DNA of 64,000 bases from Lysobacterales bacterium (lineage in GTDB: Bacteria; Pseudomonadota; Gammaproteobacteria; Xanthomonadales; Xanthomonadaceae), in the NCBI GenBank assembly GCA_019510125.1, contig JAEKKX010000021.1:18231-82230 (forward strand). Direction: 5' to 3'. Every line of letters starts with the position of its first letter. Positions within the stretch are counted from its first letter, which is position 1. The notes beneath the pieces are model-generated. The model was given only the letters and a program-made list of their open reading frames with translations, was not told the origin of the DNA and ran no database searches. This document shows positions 53,749-62,577 of the stretch, piece by piece. The translations under genes and the position numbers were made by a program.

Positions 53749-55290
53749 ATGAACGACCGTCCTCACTTCCCCCGGGCCACGGCCCGCCGGCGCTCCCGCG
53801 TGCGCCCGTGCGGCGCGGTCGCGCTGCTCGGCATCGCGCTGTTCGCCATCGCGGCGCCGGCGATGGCGCAGGGACCCGCGCCCGCCCCGGCGACCCTCCC
53901 CGATTCGGCCGTGGGCCGGCTGGCCGGCGCGCTGATCCGCCAGGTCGACGCCGGCGATCCCGCGCGGGTCCAGCAGTGGGCGTCCACCGCTCTGTCGCCG
54001 TCGATCGGTGCGGACGAGAAGGCCGCGTTCGTCGCCGATCTGGCGTCGGCGGCCCGCGACAGCGGCGGCCTGGACGTGCTCGACGCGCGCGTCGATCCGC
54101 GCATGCCGGGGGCGCTGCAGGTGGCCGTCAAGGCGCGGCGCGGCGGCCGGCACGCCCTGTTCTGGCTGGTGGCCGATGAGGCGCACGCGGACCAGCTTGC
54201 GCAGGCGGCGCTGGCGCCGATGGACGCCCCGGCGCTGTACGCCGACTGGCCGCGGAAGGCGGTGACCCGCGCCGAGCTGGCGCAGCGGGTCCGCGTGGTG
54301 CTGGATCGGCTGGCTGCGAGCGACGACTTCTCCGGCTGCGTGACCATCCGCGCGGGCGGTCGCACGGTGTTCGACGAATGCCGCGGCGTGGCCGAGCGCG
54401 GTTTCGGCGCGCCGGTGGACGGCCGGACCCGCTTCCACGTCGGCTCGATCAACAAGATGTTCACCGCCGTTGCGGTCGCGCAGTTGGTCGAGGCCGGCAA
54501 GCTGTCGTGGGACGACACGCTGGCCCGGCGCGTGCCCGAATATCCCGACCAGGCCGCGGCGGGGAAGATCACGGTGTGGCAACTGCTGCACCACACCGCC
54601 GGGCTGGGCGATTTCCTGGTGCCGGAATATTTCGAGCATCCCGAGCGTTTCGTCGACCCTGTGGACTACCTGGACCTGATCGCACGCCAGCCGCGGGTGG
54701 GCCCGCCCGGCGGCGACTGGAACTACAGCAACGCCGGCTACATGCTGCTGGGCCGGATCATCGAGAACGCCTCGGGCGAACGCTATTTCGACTACCTGCA
54801 GCGCCACGTCTTCGCCCCGGCGCGCATGGACGACACCGGTTTCGACAGCGTCGACGACGTCGTGCCGCGGCTGGCGGTCGGCTACTACCGCGACGGACCG
54901 TTCTCCGATGCGTGGAAGGCGGCCTGGCGGAAGATCGGCTACAAGGGCGGTCCGGCCGGCGGCGGCTATTCCACCAATGCCGACCTGCTGCGCTTCGCCG
55001 AGGCGCTGCGTGCGGGTGAGCTGGTCAAGCCTGCGACACTGGTCAGGATCTTCGACGGCCAGGTGCCGGCCGGTCCCGGCGGTTACGCGGCCGGATTCGG
55101 CGATCGCCTCTCCCATGGCCGCCACATCCGCGGGCATGCGGGCGGCATCGAAGGCACCACGGCCAACCTGCAGATGGTGTGGGAAAGCGGCGCGGCCGTG
55201 GCCCTGACCAGCAACCAGGGGCCGTCGGAACACTGGATGCTGGCCGAACGCATCGCCGACCTGCTCGCCGCCGAGGACGCGAAGCCCTGA
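53749..55290 (+). CDS. Exported serine hydrolase (class C beta-lactamase-like)
   Basis: A 513-residue protein with a signal peptide (GAVALLGIALFAIAAPAMAQG) and an unusual ~130-residue N-terminal extension. The hydrolase domain begins after about residue 190. It contains the Ser-x-x-Lys equivalent HVGSINKMFTAVAVAQLVE, the YSNAGYMLLGRIIE Tyr motif, and HAGGIEGTTANLQM in place of KTG. The first domain resembles a lipid/peptide-binding fold but is not recognised. The start is the ATG at 53749, which opens the signal peptide. Not to be read as antibiotic resistance. Confidence 0.85.
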   Translation: MNDRPHFPRATARRRSRVRPCGAVALLGIALFAIAAPAMAQGPAPAPATLPDSAVGRLAGALIRQVDAGDPARVQQWASTALSPSIGADEKAAFVADLASAARDSGGLDVLDARVDPRMPGALQVAVKARRGGRHALFWLVADEAHADQLAQAALAPMDAPALYADWPRKAVTRAELAQRVRVVLDRLAASDDFSGCVTIRAGGRTVFDECRGVAERGFGAPVDGRTRFHVGSINKMFTAVAVAQLVEAGKLSWDDTLARRVPEYPDQAAAGKITVWQLLHHTAGLGDFLVPEYFEHPERFVDPVDYLDLIARQPRVGPPGGDWNYSNAGYMLLGRIIENASGERYFDYLQRHVFAPARMDDTGFDSVDDVVPRLAVGYYRDGPFSDAWKAAWRKIGYKGGPAGGGYSTNADLLRFAEALRAGELVKPATLVRIFDGQVPAGPGGYAAGFGDRLSHGRHIRGHAGGIEGTTANLQMVWESGAAVALTSNQGPSEHWMLAERIADLLAAEDAKP

Positions 55291-55362
55291 CCCCGTCGCC
55301 CTCGCCCTCTGCCATCGCACCCCGACATCGCCCCGTCGCGACCCCCTTTCCGGAGCACACCC

Positions 55363-55734
55363 ATGCAAGAGTTCTTCGTCATTCCCCTCATCGTGATGCT
55401 GGCGCCCGTGCTGATCGTGTGGCTGGTGCTGCGCCATCGCGACCGGCAGGCGCAGGCCCGCTACCGCACCCTGCTGCAACTGGCGGACAAGGGCGTGGCG
55501 CTGCCGCCGCAACTGTTGCACGAGCCGCACGTGGCGTACTGCGAGCGTCGCCGGGCGCTGGTGCTGATCGGCGCCGGCCTCGGGCTGATCGCGATGTTCC
55601 TGGCGCTGCCGGGCCAGCTCGACAACGGCCTGGGCATCGCCCGCCTCTGGGGCATCGGCCTGCTCCCGCTGATGACCGGCCTGGGATACCTCGCCAGTTG
55701 GTGGCTGAACCGGCGAGGGGACATGCGTGACTGA
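55363..55734 (+). CDS. DUF6249-like membrane protein
   Basis: A 123-residue inner-membrane protein with an N-terminal helix (FFVIPLIVMLAPVLIVWLVL). A charged stretch with the family's RYRTLLQLADKGVALPPQLL follows, then two helices. It matches the DUF6249 family. It overlaps the sigma factor start by 8 nt, so it is coupled to it and may be part of the same signalling unit. Confidence 0.8.
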   Translation: MQEFFVIPLIVMLAPVLIVWLVLRHRDRQAQARYRTLLQLADKGVALPPQLLHEPHVAYCERRRALVLIGAGLGLIAMFLALPGQLDNGLGIARLWGIGLLPLMTGLGYLASWWLNRRGDMRD

Positions 55735-56293
55735 CAGCGCCGCCGAGGCGCGCATCGACCATGCCCTGGCGACGCGTGCGCGGCTCGACGGCGACCGCCA
55801 GGCCTTCGAACACCTGGTGCGCCGGCACCAGGGCATGGTGCGCGCGCAACTGCGCAAGCTGCTGCGCGACGACGATGCCGCCGCCGACGACCTGGCGCAG
55901 GAGACCTTCGTGCTGGCCTGGCGCAAGTTGGACCAGTTCCGCGGGGAGGCGCGCTTCTCCACCTGGCTGCACCGCATCGCCTACACCTGCTTCCTGCAGT
56001 CGCGGCGATCCCCCGCGCGGCACGCCGCCGCCGAGGCGATGGAGACGCTGGAGGCGCCGGCGCAGCGGATCGACCTGCAGCTCGACATCGAACGCGGCAT
56101 GCGCAGGCTGTCCGCGGCGGAGCAGGCGGTGCTGCTGCACTGCGCGCAACTGGGCCTGAGCCACGAGGAGGCCGCCTACGTGCTGGCGATGCCGCTCGGG
56201 ACCGTGAAGACCCACGCCCTGCGCGGCAAGGCGAAACTGAAGACATGGCTGGCGGGCTGGCGCGATCCCGCCGCGCTCGAGGAGACACCGTGA
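55727..56293 (+). CDS. ECF-family RNA polymerase sigma factor
   Basis: A 188-residue sigma-70-like factor starting at a GTG. Region 2 has DLAQETFVLAWRKLDQFRGEARFSTWLHRIAY and region 4 has LSHEEAAYVLAMPLGTVKTHALRGKAKLKTWL. It overlaps the DUF6249 gene by 8 nt, and its stop overlaps the GTG of the next gene (GTGA). The following membrane protein is therefore its likely anti-sigma factor (inference). Regulon and signal are unknown. Confidence 0.92.
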   Translation: MTDSAAEARIDHALATRARLDGDRQAFEHLVRRHQGMVRAQLRKLLRDDDAAADDLAQETFVLAWRKLDQFRGEARFSTWLHRIAYTCFLQSRRSPARHAAAEAMETLEAPAQRIDLQLDIERGMRRLSAAEQAVLLHCAQLGLSHEEAAYVLAMPLGTVKTHALRGKAKLKTWLAGWRDPAALEETP

Positions 56294-56607
56294 ACGCACC
56301 TGACGACGAGATGATCGAAACGCTGCTTCGCCGGGAATTCGAAGGGCCCGTCCCCGACGACGGCTTCAGCGAACGCGTGATGCGACGCCTGCCGCCACGC
56401 CGCCGCCGATGGCCGCTGTGGTCGGGCGCGCTGCTGGGCGCGGTCGCCTGCGCGCTGTGCCTGGCCGACGCGCCGTGGCTGCAGGCCGGCTGGCGGGACT
56501 GGCGGGCCGGCGAACTGTCGCCGCCGCTGCTGGGCACCTGGCTGCTGATGCTCGCGGTGGCCTGGCTGGCGGCGGCCTGGGGCCTGGCGGATCGCGCGGA
56601 ACGCTGA
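56290..56607 (+). CDS. Putative anti-sigma factor, small membrane protein
   Basis: A 105-residue protein starting at a GTG that overlaps the sigma stop. A cytoplasmic N-terminus (DDEMIETLLRREFEGPVPDDG, then FSERVMRRLPPRRRRWPLW) precedes two membrane helices. Short proteins of this layout directly after an ECF sigma gene are often anti-sigma factors; no zinc-binding HxxxCxxC (ZAS) motif is present. The role is inferred from position. Confidence 0.6.
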   Translation: MNAPDDEMIETLLRREFEGPVPDDGFSERVMRRLPPRRRRWPLWSGALLGAVACALCLADAPWLQAGWRDWRAGELSPPLLGTWLLMLAVAWLAAAWGLADRAER

Positions 56608-56737
56608 AGGCGCCGGCGGCCTCCGGACCCTGCGGGATCGGCCGTCCGGGCAGAGGCGGAGAACGCTGTGCGGCTGTGCTTCCGGGAATGGATTTTTCAA
56701 GGCCGGCGCGGCACCGGTGGGCTGCCCGGACCAGCCG

Positions 56738-57319
56738 TCACTGGCCCTCGGCGCCCAGCCGCTTCGCGGCGGACAGCCAGGCGGCGCGGCGTACGCCGTC
56801 GGCATGGATGACCGGCGCGAAATGGGTGCTGCCGACCAGTTTGATGCCGCAGAACCCCAGGATCTGCAGGCGCAACTGCCGCGTGGCCGGGCTGCGGTAG
56901 ATCCAACGGTACACCCACGACGGCGTGTCGGTGAGCAGGAGCAGCCGAGCGGTCTTCCCGGTCAGCAGCTTGTCCCAGCCGCGGTGGCCGGCGCGGTAGC
57001 GGAACGCGAAGCCGGGCAGCAGCGTGCGGTCGAAGAAGCCCTTCAGCAGCGCCGGCAGCCCGCCCCACCACAGCGGGAAGGCCAACACGACGTGGTCCGC
57101 GCGCTGGATCGCCGCCTGCGCCGCGATCAGATCGGGCTCCAGCGGCTGTTTGCTGCGGAAACCGCTGTGCAGGACCGGGTCGAACGCGAGCTCGCCCAGG
57201 TGCAGCAGGTGGACCTCGTGCCCGGCCGCACGGGCGCCCTGTGCGTAGGCCTCGGCGATGGAGGCCGTGAAGCTGCCAGGGTCGGGGTGGCCATCGATGA
57301 CCAGGATCTGTTTGGGCAT
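56738..57319 (-). CDS. NAD(P)H oxidoreductase, flavodoxin-like (KefF/NQO-type)
   Basis: A 193-residue flavodoxin-fold protein: ILVIDGHPDPGSFTASIAEAY, the VVLAFPLWWGGLPALLKGFFDRTL loop that binds flavin, and GWDKLLTGKTARLLLLTDTP. It resembles NAD(P)H:quinone oxidoreductases of the YabF/KefF/MdaB group. It probably performs two-electron reduction of quinones or electrophiles in the cytoplasm. It follows a MerR gene on the same strand by 81 nt; that gap holds a MerR-type promoter. Confidence 0.88.
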   Translation of the reverse strand: MPKQILVIDGHPDPGSFTASIAEAYAQGARAAGHEVHLLHLGELAFDPVLHSGFRSKQPLEPDLIAAQAAIQRADHVVLAFPLWWGGLPALLKGFFDRTLLPGFAFRYRAGHRGWDKLLTGKTARLLLLTDTPSWVYRWIYRSPATRQLRLQILGFCGIKLVGSTHFAPVIHADGVRRAAWLSAAKRLGAEGQ

Positions 57320-57349
57320 GCCGATCTCGTCGTGGGGAAACCGGCGCGC

Positions 57350-57381
57350 AATCTAAACCCTGCCCCCGCAGGCAAGGTCAA
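57350..57381 (-). promoter_or_regulatory. MerR-type promoter with long spacer and operator dyad
   Basis: On the minus strand TTGACC (57381-57376) and TAGATT (57355-57350) are separated by 20 nt, or by 19 nt if the -10 is read as TTAGAT. The over-long spacer carries the dyad ACCTTGCC-N6-GGCAGGGT (57378-57357, one mismatch), the form of operator bound by MerR-family activators. It lies directly upstream of the oxidoreductase. Confidence 0.8.
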
Positions 57382-57400
57382 GCGGCCGCGCGCCCGTCCG

Positions 57401-57844
57401 TCAGGACCGGTCCGGCGGCGGGCGGCGATCCAGCGCGGCGCCCACGTCATGCGCATCGCCTTCGCCCAGCAGCTCGCCGAGCAGGCGCTCGAACGCATCC
57501 AGCGCGTCCTGCCGTGCCTGCAGGCGCTGGCGTTCCGTTTCGAGGGTGTGGCGTTTGTCCGCGGCGGCGGCGCGGATGCGCGGCCAGTCCGGCGAGCAGT
57601 CCTCGCGCCCGAGCGCGCGGATCTCGCGCAGCGTGAAGCCGAGCCCCTGCGCCCGCCGGATCAGCCGGATCGCTTCCAGATGCGCGGGCGAGAACACGCG
57701 GTAGGCGCCCGTGCCCTGGCGCGGCACCGGCGGGATCAGGCACAGCGCTTCGTATTCGCGGATCGCCTTTGCCGACACGCCGGTGGCCCGGCTGGCCTGC
57801 GCGATGTTCAATCCGTCCCCGTTTCGGTCGGTGCGGACTGGCAT
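57401..57844 (-). CDS. MerR-family transcriptional regulator
   Basis: About 147 residues. The N-terminal winged helix reads [29 protein letters not shown], with [25 protein letters not shown]; a dimerisation coiled coil ([27 protein letters not shown]) follows. Only isolated cysteines are present (near 34 and 87), not the CueR or SoxR cluster pattern, so the effector is not a simple metal of that kind. It likely activates the downstream oxidoreductase. The start could be 57868. Confidence 0.9.
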   Translation of the reverse strand: MPVRTDRNGDGLNIAQASRATGVSAKAIREYEALCLIPPVPRQGTGAYRVFSPAHLEAIRLIRRAQGLGFTLREIRALGREDCSPDWPRIRAAAADKRHTLETERQRLQARQDALDAFERLLGELLGEGDAHDVGAALDRRPPPDRS

Positions 57845-57893
57845 GCGGGCATGGCGGGTGGCCGGCATCGTGTCGGGGAGGCCCGGGAGTGGA

Positions 57894-57970
57894 TGGCGCG
57901 CCTGGAGGGATTCGAACCCCCGACCAACGGCTTCGGAAGCCGCTACTCTATCCGGCTGAGCTACAGGCGC
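57894..57970 (-). tRNA. tRNA-Arg (anticodon CCG)
   Basis: A full 77-nt cloverleaf on the minus strand: acceptor GCGCCTG/CAGGCGC, D arm GCTC-GAGT, anticodon stem GCGGC/GCCGT with loop TTCCGAA (anticodon CCG, reading CGG), T arm GGGGG-TTCGAAT-CCCTC and encoded CCA. The anticodon is read from the central three loop bases. Confidence 0.96.
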
Positions 57971-58035
57971 GTGGCGCGCATTGTCCCCGATTCGGGCGGA
58001 AGGTGCGAGCCTCCCCGACCGACACCGTTCCCGAG

Positions 58036-58935
58036 ATGAGCCGAAGTCCCGATCTGCCTGCCGATGTCCCCTTCTGGCGCGAGCGCCTGGGCCAGTACTG
58101 GAAGCTGGTCCGCGGCGATCGTCCGATCGGCTGGCTGCTGCTGCTGTGGCCGACGTGGTGGGGGCTGTGGCTGGCCGCCGACGGCGTGCCGCCGGTGTGG
58201 ACGCTGGTGGTGTTCTCGCTGGGTGTGTGGCTGACCCGCTCGGCCGGCTGCGTGATCAACGACTACGCCGACCGCTGGCTGGATCCGCTGGTCGAGCGCA
58301 CGAAAGGGCGACCGCTGGCGACCGGCGCGGTCCGCGGGCGCGAGGCGCTGGCGGTGTTCGCGGTGCTGATGCTGGTCGCGTTCGCGCTGGTGCTGACCCT
58401 GAACCGGCTGACGATTCTGATGAGCATCGTCGGCGTGCTGCTGGCCGCGACCTATCCCTACCTCAAGCGCCACACCTACCTGCCGCAGGTCTACCTGGGC
58501 CTGGCCTTCGGCTGGGGCATCCCGATGGGCTTCGCCGCGATCCGCGGCGAGGTGCCGGCGATGGCCTGGGTGCTGTACGTCGCCAACATCCTGTGGACCA
58601 CCGCCTACGACACCTGGTACGCGATGGTCGACCGCGAGGACGACCTGCGCGCCGGCGCGAAGTCCACCGCGATCCTGTTCGGCGACCTCGACCTGGTCGC
58701 CCTGGGCATCCTCTACGCGCTGTTCTTCGCCGGGCTGTGGCTGGTCGGTCGCCAGGCCGGACTCGGCGGCGCGTGGTGGATCGGACTCGCGGCGGCGGCC
58801 GGCTGCGTGCTCTGGCAGTTCGCCATCGCCCGCCGTCGCGACCGCGCGGCCTGCTTCCGCGCCTTCCTCGCGAACCACTGGGTCGGGATGGCCGTGTTCG
58901 CCGGATTGGCCGCGGCCCTCTGGCACCGGAACTGA
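58036..58935 (+). CDS. ubiA: 4-hydroxybenzoate octaprenyltransferase
   Basis: A 299-residue polytopic prenyltransferase of ubiquinone synthesis. The two Asp-rich motifs are NDYADRWLD (about residue 73) and [13 protein letters not shown] (about 195). Start [21 protein letters not shown] follows an untranslated gap after the tRNA. It transfers a polyprenyl chain to 4-hydroxybenzoate in the inner membrane. Length and motif order are typical. Confidence 0.96.
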   Translation: MSRSPDLPADVPFWRERLGQYWKLVRGDRPIGWLLLLWPTWWGLWLAADGVPPVWTLVVFSLGVWLTRSAGCVINDYADRWLDPLVERTKGRPLATGAVRGREALAVFAVLMLVAFALVLTLNRLTILMSIVGVLLAATYPYLKRHTYLPQVYLGLAFGWGIPMGFAAIRGEVPAMAWVLYVANILWTTAYDTWYAMVDREDDLRAGAKSTAILFGDLDLVALGILYALFFAGLWLVGRQAGLGGAWWIGLAAAAGCVLWQFAIARRRDRAACFRAFLANHWVGMAVFAGLAAALWHRN

Positions 58936-58994
58936 GCGATCCGGCCGCCGCCCGGCCGACCCCGGAAAACCCCTGAAAATCCGCGCGATCACGC

Positions 58995-59040
58995 TTGCAT
59001 GACGCTGATTTGGCGGGGTTTTTGCATGAATACGTATGCA
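58995..59040 (+). promoter_or_regulatory. Candidate operator upstream of the TonB-dependent receptor
   Basis: TTGCATGA occurs twice (58995 and 59022), 27 bp apart. The second copy runs into TGCAT-N8-ATGCA (59023-59040) with an embedded ATACGTAT palindrome. They lie about 160 nt before the receptor start, within an otherwise gene-free gap (58936-59194). Regulator unknown. Confidence 0.35.
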
Positions 59041-59194
59041 GGCGTCTGTTTGCCGGTCGGGCAGGCACTACCATCGCCGCTGCGTGCCGGGGACAGGCTG
59101 GACCCTGGACATGCCGGGTACCGCGGCGCCCTCGCTCGACGAGGCCGATCACGATGGCCCCGCCAACGAATTCCAGTTGCTGTGGAGGGGATCC

Positions 59195-61927
59195 ATGCAG
59201 CCTTTGAAGCGAAACCTGTTGAGCGTGGCGCTGGCTTCGGCCGCGCTGATGATGGCCGCCGCCGCGCAAGCGCAAACGGCCGACCAGAACGACACCACCG
59301 GCGCCAATGACCTCGACACCATCAAGGTGACCGGCATCCGGCGCAGCATCGAAGCGTCGACCGACACCAAGAAGGAGTCGACCTCGATCGTCGAGGCGGT
59401 TTCCGCCGAAGACATCGGCAAACTGCCCGACGTCAGCATCGCCGAGTCCATCGCCCGCCTGCCCGGCCTGGCCGCGCAGCGCGTCGCCGGTCGCGCCCAG
59501 GTCATCAGCATCCGCGGCCTGTCGCCGGACTTCGCGACCACGCTGCTCAACGGCCGCGAGATGGTGAGCACCGGCGACAACCGCAGCGTCGAATTCGACC
59601 AGTACCCTTCCGAACTCATCAGCAGCGTCACCGTGTACAAGACGCCCGATGCCGGCCTGCTCGGCCAGGGCCTGTCCGGCACGGTGGACCTGCAGACCGT
59701 GCGGCCCCTGAACTTCAAGGACCGCGTCATCGCCGTCAGCGGCCGCTACCAGCGCAATTCGCTGGGCTCCGCCGCGAACCAGGACGCCAACGGCAACCGC
59801 TTCAACGCCAGCTTCATCGATCGATCCGAAGACGGCCGGTTCGGCTTCTCGATCGGCTACTCCCACTCCGAGACGCCGATCCAGGAAAACCAGGTCGGTT
59901 TGTACGAACCCTGGAAGAACGACGCACGTCCAGGGTTGCCCGCAGGCACCTATGCCAGCGACGGCATCAAGGCACTGCGCCGCACGGGCGACACCAAGCG
60001 TGACGCGGCCATGGCGACCTTGCAGTTCAGGCCTAACGAAACCTGGACCAGCACCCTGGACTTGCTGCATTCCGAGGCCAAGCAGGTCGATACGGCCAAC
60101 CAGTGGGAAATGAACACGCAATACAACGGAAATTTTCCGTGCAATCCGTCTTGCGTGTACAGCAATGTCACCGTCAACAACAATGGCACGTTTACGGGTG
60201 GGACGCTGACGGGCGTCTATCCGCTCGTGCGCGGCATGTACAACCGGCGTGAAGACACGATCAATGCCTTGGGCTGGAACAATGTCTTCGCCATAGGCAG
60301 CGCCCGGATCGTGGCCGATTTTGGTTGGTCCAAGGCCAAGCGCGACGAACTGAATCTGGAGAACAATCTGCAATTGGTGCCGGCGCCGCAGTACGACACC
60401 GTGCGGCTGACGTACCGTAACGGTGGTTTCTCGCAGATGGTTCCGACGCTGGACTATTCCGATCCCACACGACTGTACCTGCGGAATACGATTTACGGCT
60501 CGGGGTATGGCAAGGTACCGAGCGTCGACGATGAGCTGAAAACCTTCAAGCTGGCAGCGGAACTGCCCGCACCGGCTTCCTGGCGCTGGTTGTCTGGCTT
60601 CGATGTCGGCCTGAACTACGCTGATCGCGAAAAGAACAAGCGCCAGCCCGAAGGCAACATCAACGTGGGTGCCCAGGGAGATACGGCCATCGCTCCGGAC
60701 CTGCAATATGGTCTGGTGGATCTTGGATTCGCCGGTATCGGCCGGATCCCGTCATGGAACGTGCCGGCCGCAGTCGCGCGTTATATGACCTTCAATCCGG
60801 TGGATAACCTGTCCTATCTGATCCCGAAGGCCTGGCGGGTGGATGAAAAGATCTCCACCGGCTACGTGCGGGCGAATATCGACACCCAGTGGGGTTCGGT
60901 GCCGGTGCGCGGCAATGTCGGCTTCCAGGTGCAGCATGTGAACCAGTCGTCCAACTCGCAGTATTGGGATGCCAGCAGGCCGGCTGGCAGCAATGTCCAG
61001 CCGATCGAACTGGGCAAGAGCTACACCGATATCCTGCCCAGCCTGAATCTGGCGTTCTCGTTCGATCACGACCAGACCCTGCGCCTGGCCTTGGCCAGAC
61101 AGGTGGCGCGCCCGCGCGTGGACCAACTGCGCTCATCGCTCGATTTCGGTGTGGACACCAATACCGGCAAGCCCGGCGGCAGCGGCGGCAACCCCATGCT
61201 CGACCCCTGGCGTGCGAACGCGCTGGATATTTCCTACGAAAAATATTTCGGTTCGAAGGGCTATGTCGCTGCAGCATTCTTCTACAAGGACCTGCGCACC
61301 TATATTTACACGGATAAGCGCGACGGTTACGACTTCAGCGATCTTCTGGCGGGCTACGTGCCCCCGGCAGGTACGCCGCCAGTGCAGAACACCGGCACCT
61401 TTACCGCCCCTTACAACAACAAGGGCGGCAAGCTGCAGGGATTGGAGCTGACCGCTTCGATGCCGCTGGATCTGTTCAGCGAATCGCTGCGCGGTTTCGG
61501 CATCGTCGCCAGCGCCAGCTTCAACGACAGCGACATCAAGATCCGCGACCCGGAGAGCGCTTCCAGCGTCGGCGACGGCGAGATCGAACTCCCCGGCCTG
61601 TCCAAGCGTGTCTACAACCTCACCGCCTACTACGAGAACAACGGCTTCGAGGCGCGCATCAGCCAGCGCAGGCGTTCGGACTTCATCGGCGAGATCGGCA
61701 ACTTCAACGGCAACCGGACCCTGCGCTACGTGGTCGGCGAAAACATCACCGACGCCCAGGTCGGCTACACGTTCGGCCCGGGCGCGATGGAAGGCCTGAG
61801 CCTGCTGCTGCAGGCCAGCAACCTCACCAACTCGGCGTATCGCACCTATGCCGGCAGCAAGGATCGTCCGCTGGAATACATCGAGTGGGGTCGCACCTAC
61901 CTGCTCGGCGTGAACTATCGCTTCTGA
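59195..61927 (+). CDS. TonB-dependent receptor (TIGR01782-like)
   Basis: A 910-residue outer-membrane transporter. Signal peptide (NLLSVALASAALMMAAAAQAQ) leads to a plug with LDTIKVTGIRRSIEAST, EDIGKLPDVSIAESIARLPG and ISIRGLSPDFATTLLNGRE, as in the Caulobacter/Xanthomonas TIGR01782 group. The barrel ends LGVNYRF with a terminal Phe. Members take up carbohydrates or other scarce nutrients; the substrate here is unknown. A GGAGGGG ribosome site fixes the start. The middle of the gene is much lower in GC than the ends, which suggests that surface loops have been exchanged. A strong terminator follows. Confidence 0.93.
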   Translation: MQPLKRNLLSVALASAALMMAAAAQAQTADQNDTTGANDLDTIKVTGIRRSIEASTDTKKESTSIVEAVSAEDIGKLPDVSIAESIARLPGLAAQRVAGRAQVISIRGLSPDFATTLLNGREMVSTGDNRSVEFDQYPSELISSVTVYKTPDAGLLGQGLSGTVDLQTVRPLNFKDRVIAVSGRYQRNSLGSAANQDANGNRFNASFIDRSEDGRFGFSIGYSHSETPIQENQVGLYEPWKNDARPGLPAGTYASDGIKALRRTGDTKRDAAMATLQFRPNETWTSTLDLLHSEAKQVDTANQWEMNTQYNGNFPCNPSCVYSNVTVNNNGTFTGGTLTGVYPLVRGMYNRREDTINALGWNNVFAIGSARIVADFGWSKAKRDELNLENNLQLVPAPQYDTVRLTYRNGGFSQMVPTLDYSDPTRLYLRNTIYGSGYGKVPSVDDELKTFKLAAELPAPASWRWLSGFDVGLNYADREKNKRQPEGNINVGAQGDTAIAPDLQYGLVDLGFAGIGRIPSWNVPAAVARYMTFNPVDNLSYLIPKAWRVDEKISTGYVRANIDTQWGSVPVRGNVGFQVQHVNQSSNSQYWDASRPAGSNVQPIELGKSYTDILPSLNLAFSFDHDQTLRLALARQVARPRVDQLRSSLDFGVDTNTGKPGGSGGNPMLDPWRANALDISYEKYFGSKGYVAAAFFYKDLRTYIYTDKRDGYDFSDLLAGYVPPAGTPPVQNTGTFTAPYNNKGGKLQGLELTASMPLDLFSESLRGFGIVASASFNDSDIKIRDPESASSVGDGEIELPGLSKRVYNLTAYYENNGFEARISQRRRSDFIGEIGNFNGNRTLRYVVGENITDAQVGYTFGPGAMEGLSLLLQASNLTNSAYRTYAGSKDRPLEYIEWGRTYLLGVNYRF

Positions 61928-61955
61928 CGCATCGCCGCCTTCCACAGGCGCACCT

Positions 61956-61997
61956 GGCCCTTGTCCGGCGACCCCGCCGGGCAAGGGCCTTTTCTTT
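61956..61997 (+). terminator. Rho-independent terminator of the TonB-dependent receptor
   Basis: A long stem (ggcccttg ... caagggcc, with inner ccggcg / cgccgg, 61956-61989) is followed by TTTTCTTT (61990-61997), 29 nt after the stop. It is the strongest intrinsic terminator in the right half of the window. Confidence 0.88.
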
Positions 61998-62371
61998 ACG
62001 CGACAGCAGGATCTCATGTGTGCAGGTTTGATGCTTGCGCTTGGTCCAGATCGAGGATAGATTCAGCGCACAATTCATCGATTGACATGAATGGCCAACG
62101 CTGTTTCTCAGCAGGGCCTTCCTGATTGCTTCCGCATATCCCGCCCTTAACTGAGGTCACGCGCAACTGTGGCGCGGGTCAGTACGAGTGTCGCCAACGA
62201 AAAGCAAGTCGAGCGAAATCGTAGCTTCTCCGCGCTGGGAGATGGTCTTTCTCGGAGAGAAGATCCATCTTCAAGATGGCGCTGTATCCATCTCTTGCGA
62301 CAATGCGCATATGCACGATTTGAGGCATTGAAGGCGCAGTTTGGCCTAAGGTCCCACCGGAGGCGCCCGCC

Positions 62372-62476
62372 ATGGCGGTGAACCCAATCCAGTTCCAGGC
62401 CCGCCTGTGGGTGACCGAGTTCTTAAGTGACGTCGCGCCCTGTACCGGTCGCGCGCCCCCTCGGAGCGGCTTCTAA
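62372..62476 (+). pseudogene. Fragment resembling the N-terminus of an IS1595-type transposase
   Basis: The frame from 62372 reads MAVNPIQFQARLWVTEFL then diverges to a stop after 34 codons. The opening resembles transposases of the IS1595 group (which commonly start M-x-x-N-x-x-Q-F-Q and then L...EF), from memory. No downstream transposase sequence or inverted repeats were found, so this is at most a scrap. The rest of 61998-62577 shows no gene; a few short open frames there have no support. Confidence 0.35.
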
Positions 62477-62577
62477 CGGGCGGTATGCAACGTCGATCAC
62501 TCAAGTTCGACGTCAATCTGGTCAGGTAAAACAATCGGCAATCTCATGTTGCCTTTACGAGAAAAGGGGAATGCTTC

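Noticed and set aside
49386..55290. Two serine hydrolases read as antibiotic-resistance beta-lactamases
   Set aside because: Both belong to the broad class C-like serine hydrolase superfamily. Neither shows the full KTG and YSN set of active AmpC, so no resistance claim is made.
62169..62381. A 70-codon plus-strand frame before the RHS gene
   Set aside because: No ribosome site, no recognisable fold and weak codon bias; treated as non-coding.
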